DNA of 7,561 nucleotides from an uncultured Clostridium sp. (GTDB taxonomy: Bacteria; Bacillota; Clostridia; TANB77; CAG-508), in the NCBI GenBank assembly GCA_947428535.1, contig CANEMG010000040.1, positions 1 through 7,561 of the forward strand. Reading direction: 5' to 3'. The notes under the pieces were generated by a model. The model made no database searches and had not been told where the DNA came from. It saw nothing but the letters and a program-made list of their open reading frames with translations. This document shows, piece after piece, positions 4,773 through 7,561 of this stretch; position 1 is the first letter of the stretch, and each line of letters opens with the position of its first letter. Position numbers and translations under genes: made by a program.

Positions 4773-6610
4773 TCTAATATTTCTTTTTCTCTTTTTGAAC
4801 AAGTAAATATTATTATTTGATTATCTTTAAAATTTGCAGTTAAATATCTTAATATATTTTCTAATCTTTCATCATCAAAATATGCAAATGCTTCATCTAA
4901 TATTATTGGCATTGCTTCATCTGATATTTCATTTAATGCACTTAGTCTTAAAGATATATACATTTGGTCTATTGTACCAACACTCAATCTTGATACAGGT
5001 ATATAACTTCCGTTTGGAATTTCTACATTTAGCCCTTCATCATCATTTAAAACTATATTGTTATATCTTCCATTTGATATTTTTGAAATTATATCACAAA
5101 GATTACTTACAAATCGTGGGCTTATATTTTCTTTTACTTTATTATAAGCTTTTTCTAAACATTCTTTTGCAATATTATAAGAATTATTTAGTGATAGTAA
5201 CTCTTCTCTTTCATTTTCTGCATCTTCTAGTTCTTCTTCTATTTTAGCTAAATCATCTAATTTATTGTTTACATCTTCAGCTCTATCTTCTATTGTCTTT
5301 ATTTCAAACTTAATAGTATTTATTCTATTTTCTTTTCTTTCTATCTCCTTTAAAAGGTTATCATATGTAGAATTTAAATTTCTTTCTATGTATCCTATTT
5401 CTAAACTGTCTTCATATTTTTCTATAAGCTCTATTTTTTCATTTTCGATTTCTTTTTCTAACTTTTCTTCTTTATCTCTTGCCTCTATTTCTTGTGCTTC
5501 CCTATTTTTGTTCAACACTTCTATTTCATTTATTATTTTCTCTTTATCTATGTCTTTATTTATTTTACTTATTTGAGCTTTTTTACTGTCATTATATCTT
5601 TTATACATAATAATAACTACTGGTACTAAAAATGCAAAATTTATTATTTTATGAGGATTTATAATCATAAGTGCTATAAATAATATTATGCAAATTGCTA
5701 AAACTATATAATAATTTCTAAAACTTACTTTTTCATAACTTTGATCCATTTTACTTTCTGATATTTTTGAATTTAACTCTTTAATTTTTTCATTATATTC
5801 TTTTTCTAAGTTTTTGTTAAAATTTATTTCAGCTGTTTTTATTCGATTATTATCTAACTTATTTTTTACTTCTTTTAAAAACTCTTTTTGTATTTCTTCT
5901 TGTTTTTGCTCTACAATTAATTTTTCTTTTCTATCAGAACTATTATATATATTTTCTCGATAAGAATCTAAATTTCTTTTTTGATCAATTAACCTATGTA
6001 TTTTATTTTCTACAATATTTATTGGTCTCTGAGATGTTCTAGTTGTTCCTACTTCTTCATTTTGCTTTCTATTAATTTTGTCTAAAGACTTTTTAAAAGA
6101 TATACTATCATCTCCAGATGATACTAAATTACTTATCTTCTGCACAATACTGTTTTGACTTGATTTGCTCAATTTTATTCCTTCTTGTTCTGAAATTGCT
6201 GTACTGTAAAAAGTCTCTTCATCTATTCCTGTTTGCTCTGTAAAAAAATCTATTCCTTTTGTTTTATCTATTTTAAAAGTCTTAGAAATGTCTTCTTTAT
6301 TAGAATTATAAATTATAGGATTTTTCTTTTTAAATTCTCTATAAACTTCAAATTCTTCACCATTATCTAATGTATAATTTATTTTTCCGGAAAACTCATC
6401 TGTATCCCAAGGCTTAAATTTATCAAAATCTGATATATCTTTTCCATTTTTATTCTTTGATATACCATACAACATACTAGAAATAAATTTCTGCATACTA
6501 GATTTTCCAGCTTCGTTTTCTCCAAATATTATATTGATTCCATCTGATAACTTAAGTTCTTTATCTTTTAATTTACCAAATGAATTTATCTTCAAATTAT
6601 TAATCTTCAC
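4748..6610 (-). CDS. yhaN: SMC/Rad50-like ATPase with membrane hairpin (YhaN/SbcC-type DNA repair ATPase)
   Basis: This is the predicted ATPase partner of the upstream nuclease in DNA-end processing. Of 620 residues, the N-terminal ATPase half carries the P-loop GENEAGKSS (30-38) and a likely Q-loop in STAISEQEGI (136-145). The middle is charged coiled coil (about 200-295 and 340-490), interrupted by two adjacent hydrophobic segments (about 300-318 and 322-336), a probable membrane hairpin. The C-terminal half has the ABC signature LSVGT (542-546), Walker B MPIILDEA (567-574) and FDDERLENIL. Short coiled coils and this hairpin fit YhaN of Bacillus better than SbcC, though B. subtilis YhaN is longer, so the symbol marks family rather than orthology. 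The start is GTG (6608-6610), 6 bases after AGGTGA (6617-6622). The gene begins 45 bases after the nuclease stop codon with no terminator between, so they are co-transcribed. The ends of the coding sequence overlap its terminator. Confidence 0.88.
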   Translation of the reverse strand: MKINNLKINSFGKLKDKELKLSDGINIIFGENEAGKSSMQKFISSMLYGISKNKNGKDISDFDKFKPWDTDEFSGKINYTLDNGEEFEVYREFKKKNPIIYNSNKEDISKTFKIDKTKGIDFFTEQTGIDEETFYSTAISEQEGIKLSKSSQNSIVQKISNLVSSGDDSISFKKSLDKINRKQNEEVGTTRTSQRPINIVENKIHRLIDQKRNLDSYRENIYNSSDRKEKLIVEQKQEEIQKEFLKEVKNKLDNNRIKTAEINFNKNLEKEYNEKIKELNSKISESKMDQSYEKVSFRNYYIVLAICIILFIALMIINPHKIINFAFLVPVVIIMYKRYNDSKKAQISKINKDIDKEKIINEIEVLNKNREAQEIEARDKEEKLEKEIENEKIELIEKYEDSLEIGYIERNLNSTYDNLLKEIERKENRINTIKFEIKTIEDRAEDVNNKLDDLAKIEEELEDAENEREELLSLNNSYNIAKECLEKAYNKVKENISPRFVSNLCDIISKISNGRYNNIVLNDDEGLNVEIPNGSYIPVSRLSVGTIDQMYISLRLSALNEISDEAMPIILDEAFAYFDDERLENILRYLTANFKDNQIIIFTCSKREKEILEKMSNRGL

Positions 6611-6655
6611 CTTATATCACCTATTTTTACATTTATTATTGCATACTACTTTTAA

Positions 6656-7561
6656 TTACATTGATTCTAATCCTATTTCAATAGCCTTTTCATATTCCTC
6701 TTCTGTGCATAATCCTTTTTCATACATATTCATAACTTCTTTTATAAATATTCCTTTTAAATTATTTTGCATAGCTAATTCTTCTATATTATAATTTAGA
6801 GTACTAAAATTTTTTATTTTTAAAATATTATCTGATGATAATATTTTTAATATATCTCTAGGATTTATTTCAAAATTTCTTTTTCCTATCAAAATAATCT
6901 TGTACATATTCATTGGATTTAATTCTAGACTTAATATTTTTTCTATTAAATCTTCTTTTGAATATAACTCATCTACTCGTAATTCCAATTCTTCAAATTT
7001 TCTATCATCTAACACTATAAACTTAGTATTAAAGCTATCTTTTGAAATATCTCCTACTATCATTCCGTGTTCACCTAACTCATCAAATCCTAAAGATATT
7101 GGAGAACCTGGATAATAAATTCTATTTTTGTTTTCCAGATTATTTTTATGTATATGTCCAAGTGCTATGTAATCAAATCCAATAGAGTTTAATTTAGATT
7201 CTAAAATTGGATTATATGCCATTCCATCTTTATCTTTTGCTCCATTTAAATCACAATGTGTAATTAGTATATTTAACTTACTTTGATCTACTATTTTTAT
7301 ATTTTCAAGAACACTTTCATTCATATAAAATTCTGTAAATGCCATACCATATATATTTACATTTTCATCTTCATATCTTTCTACATATGAATTGCTAAAA
7401 ATGTTTACATTTTCACCAAAATCATATATATCATAATAAGAGTTTTTTATATATGGATCATGGTTTCCTGGTGTTATAAATATTTTAGTATTTGGTATTT
7501 CTTTAAATAACTTAGCTATATAATCTATTGTAGATTTTTTTACATATTCATGTTCATATAG
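6656..7561 (-). CDS. yhaO: SbcD/YhaO-type metallophosphoesterase (Mre11-like nuclease), N-terminus outside window
   Basis: The frame is open to the right edge of the window: 301 residues are visible, and the first metal motifs (DxH, GDxxD) must lie beyond 7561. ATG codons inside (for example at 7345) are not the start, because the conserved PGNHD motif (31-35 of the visible part) lies upstream of it. Further metal-site motifs are THCD (101-104, in the usual place of a GH or HG pair) and GHIH (135-138), then PGSPISLGFDE (151-161). The family is calcineurin-like phosphoesterases that act as Mn-dependent DNA nucleases with a Rad50-like ATPase. The C-terminal 120 residues or so would be the capping domain and the ATPase-binding part. 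It is the first gene of the pair and the ATPase follows 45 bases later. Function as a DNA-repair nuclease is inferred from motifs and pairing. Confidence 0.9.
   Translation of the reverse strand, partial: LYEHEYVKKSTIDYIAKLFKEIPNTKIFITPGNHDPYIKNSYYDIYDFGENVNIFSNSYVERYEDENVNIYGMAFTEFYMNESVLENIKIVDQSKLNILITHCDLNGAKDKDGMAYNPILESKLNSIGFDYIALGHIHKNNLENKNRIYYPGSPISLGFDELGEHGMIVGDISKDSFNTKFIVLDDRKFEELELRVDELYSKEDLIEKILSLELNPMNMYKIILIGKRNFEINPRDILKILSSDNILKIKNFSTLNYNIEELAMQNNLKGIFIKEVMNMYEKGLCTEEEYEKAIEIGLESM

Noticed and set aside
4834..5576. Two plus-strand frames (4834-5247, 5265-5576) rich in Leu, Ile, Phe and Ser
   Set aside because: Both lie wholly within the coiled-coil ATPase gene on the other strand; a Glu/Lys/Ile-rich coiled coil reads as hydrophobic residues in the antisense direction.
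6534..7115. Two plus-strand frames (6534-6794, 6900-7115)
   Set aside because: They are antisense to the nuclease and ATPase genes, with no ribosome site or promoter.
7343..7345. ATG as the start of the metallophosphoesterase
   Set aside because: The open frame continues to the window edge, and the essential GNHD motif is encoded upstream of this ATG, so it is an internal Met.

Overview
The window is very A+T-rich DNA with short intergenic gaps, strong Shine-Dalgarno sites, sigma-A-type promoters and classical intrinsic terminators. This points to a low-G+C Firmicute, most likely a clostridial or related gut-type anaerobe. TGG encodes Trp and no TGA interrupts the recognised genes, so the standard bacterial code fits. 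No rRNA, tRNA, CRISPR array or transposase was seen.

Layout, left to right. (1) Positions 1-1909, minus strand: the N-terminal 636 residues or so of a large secreted surface protein. It has a signal-type hydrophobic segment, a Cys/His-rich region with CxxC pairs, three Ig-like modules and the first residues of an InlB/Flg_new-type repeat; the C-terminus lies left of the window. Its 5' end (1910-2130) is odd. The only well-placed ribosome site and ATG open a frame that closes after 27 codons and is one base out of register with the signal peptide, next to an A6 tract and two hairpins. (2) 2211-2258: a perfect 22-bp hairpin terminator. (3) 2296-3354, minus: prfA (peptide chain release factor 1), with its own promoter. 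(4) 3505-4096, plus: a self-contained single-gene unit (promoter, palindrome at the expected transcription start, strong RBS, 151-aa unknown protein, GC-rich terminator). Its composition is unlike its neighbours and it is the best candidate for horizontally acquired or undescribed material. (5) 4095-4649, minus: a small nitroreductase-family flavoprotein. (6) 4748-6610, minus: an SMC/Rad50-like ATPase with a membrane hairpin in its coiled coil (YhaN type). (7) 6656-7561, minus, cut by the right edge: the partner SbcD/YhaO-type metallophosphoesterase.

The last two genes lie 45 bases apart and are read together, metallophosphoesterase first. They should form an Mre11-Rad50-like DNA-end-processing complex, probably membrane-attached. 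The other genes are single transcription units separated by terminators. The 151-aa gene is the only convincing plus-strand gene; it is divergent from prfA and convergent with the nitroreductase gene, with which it shares a terminator.
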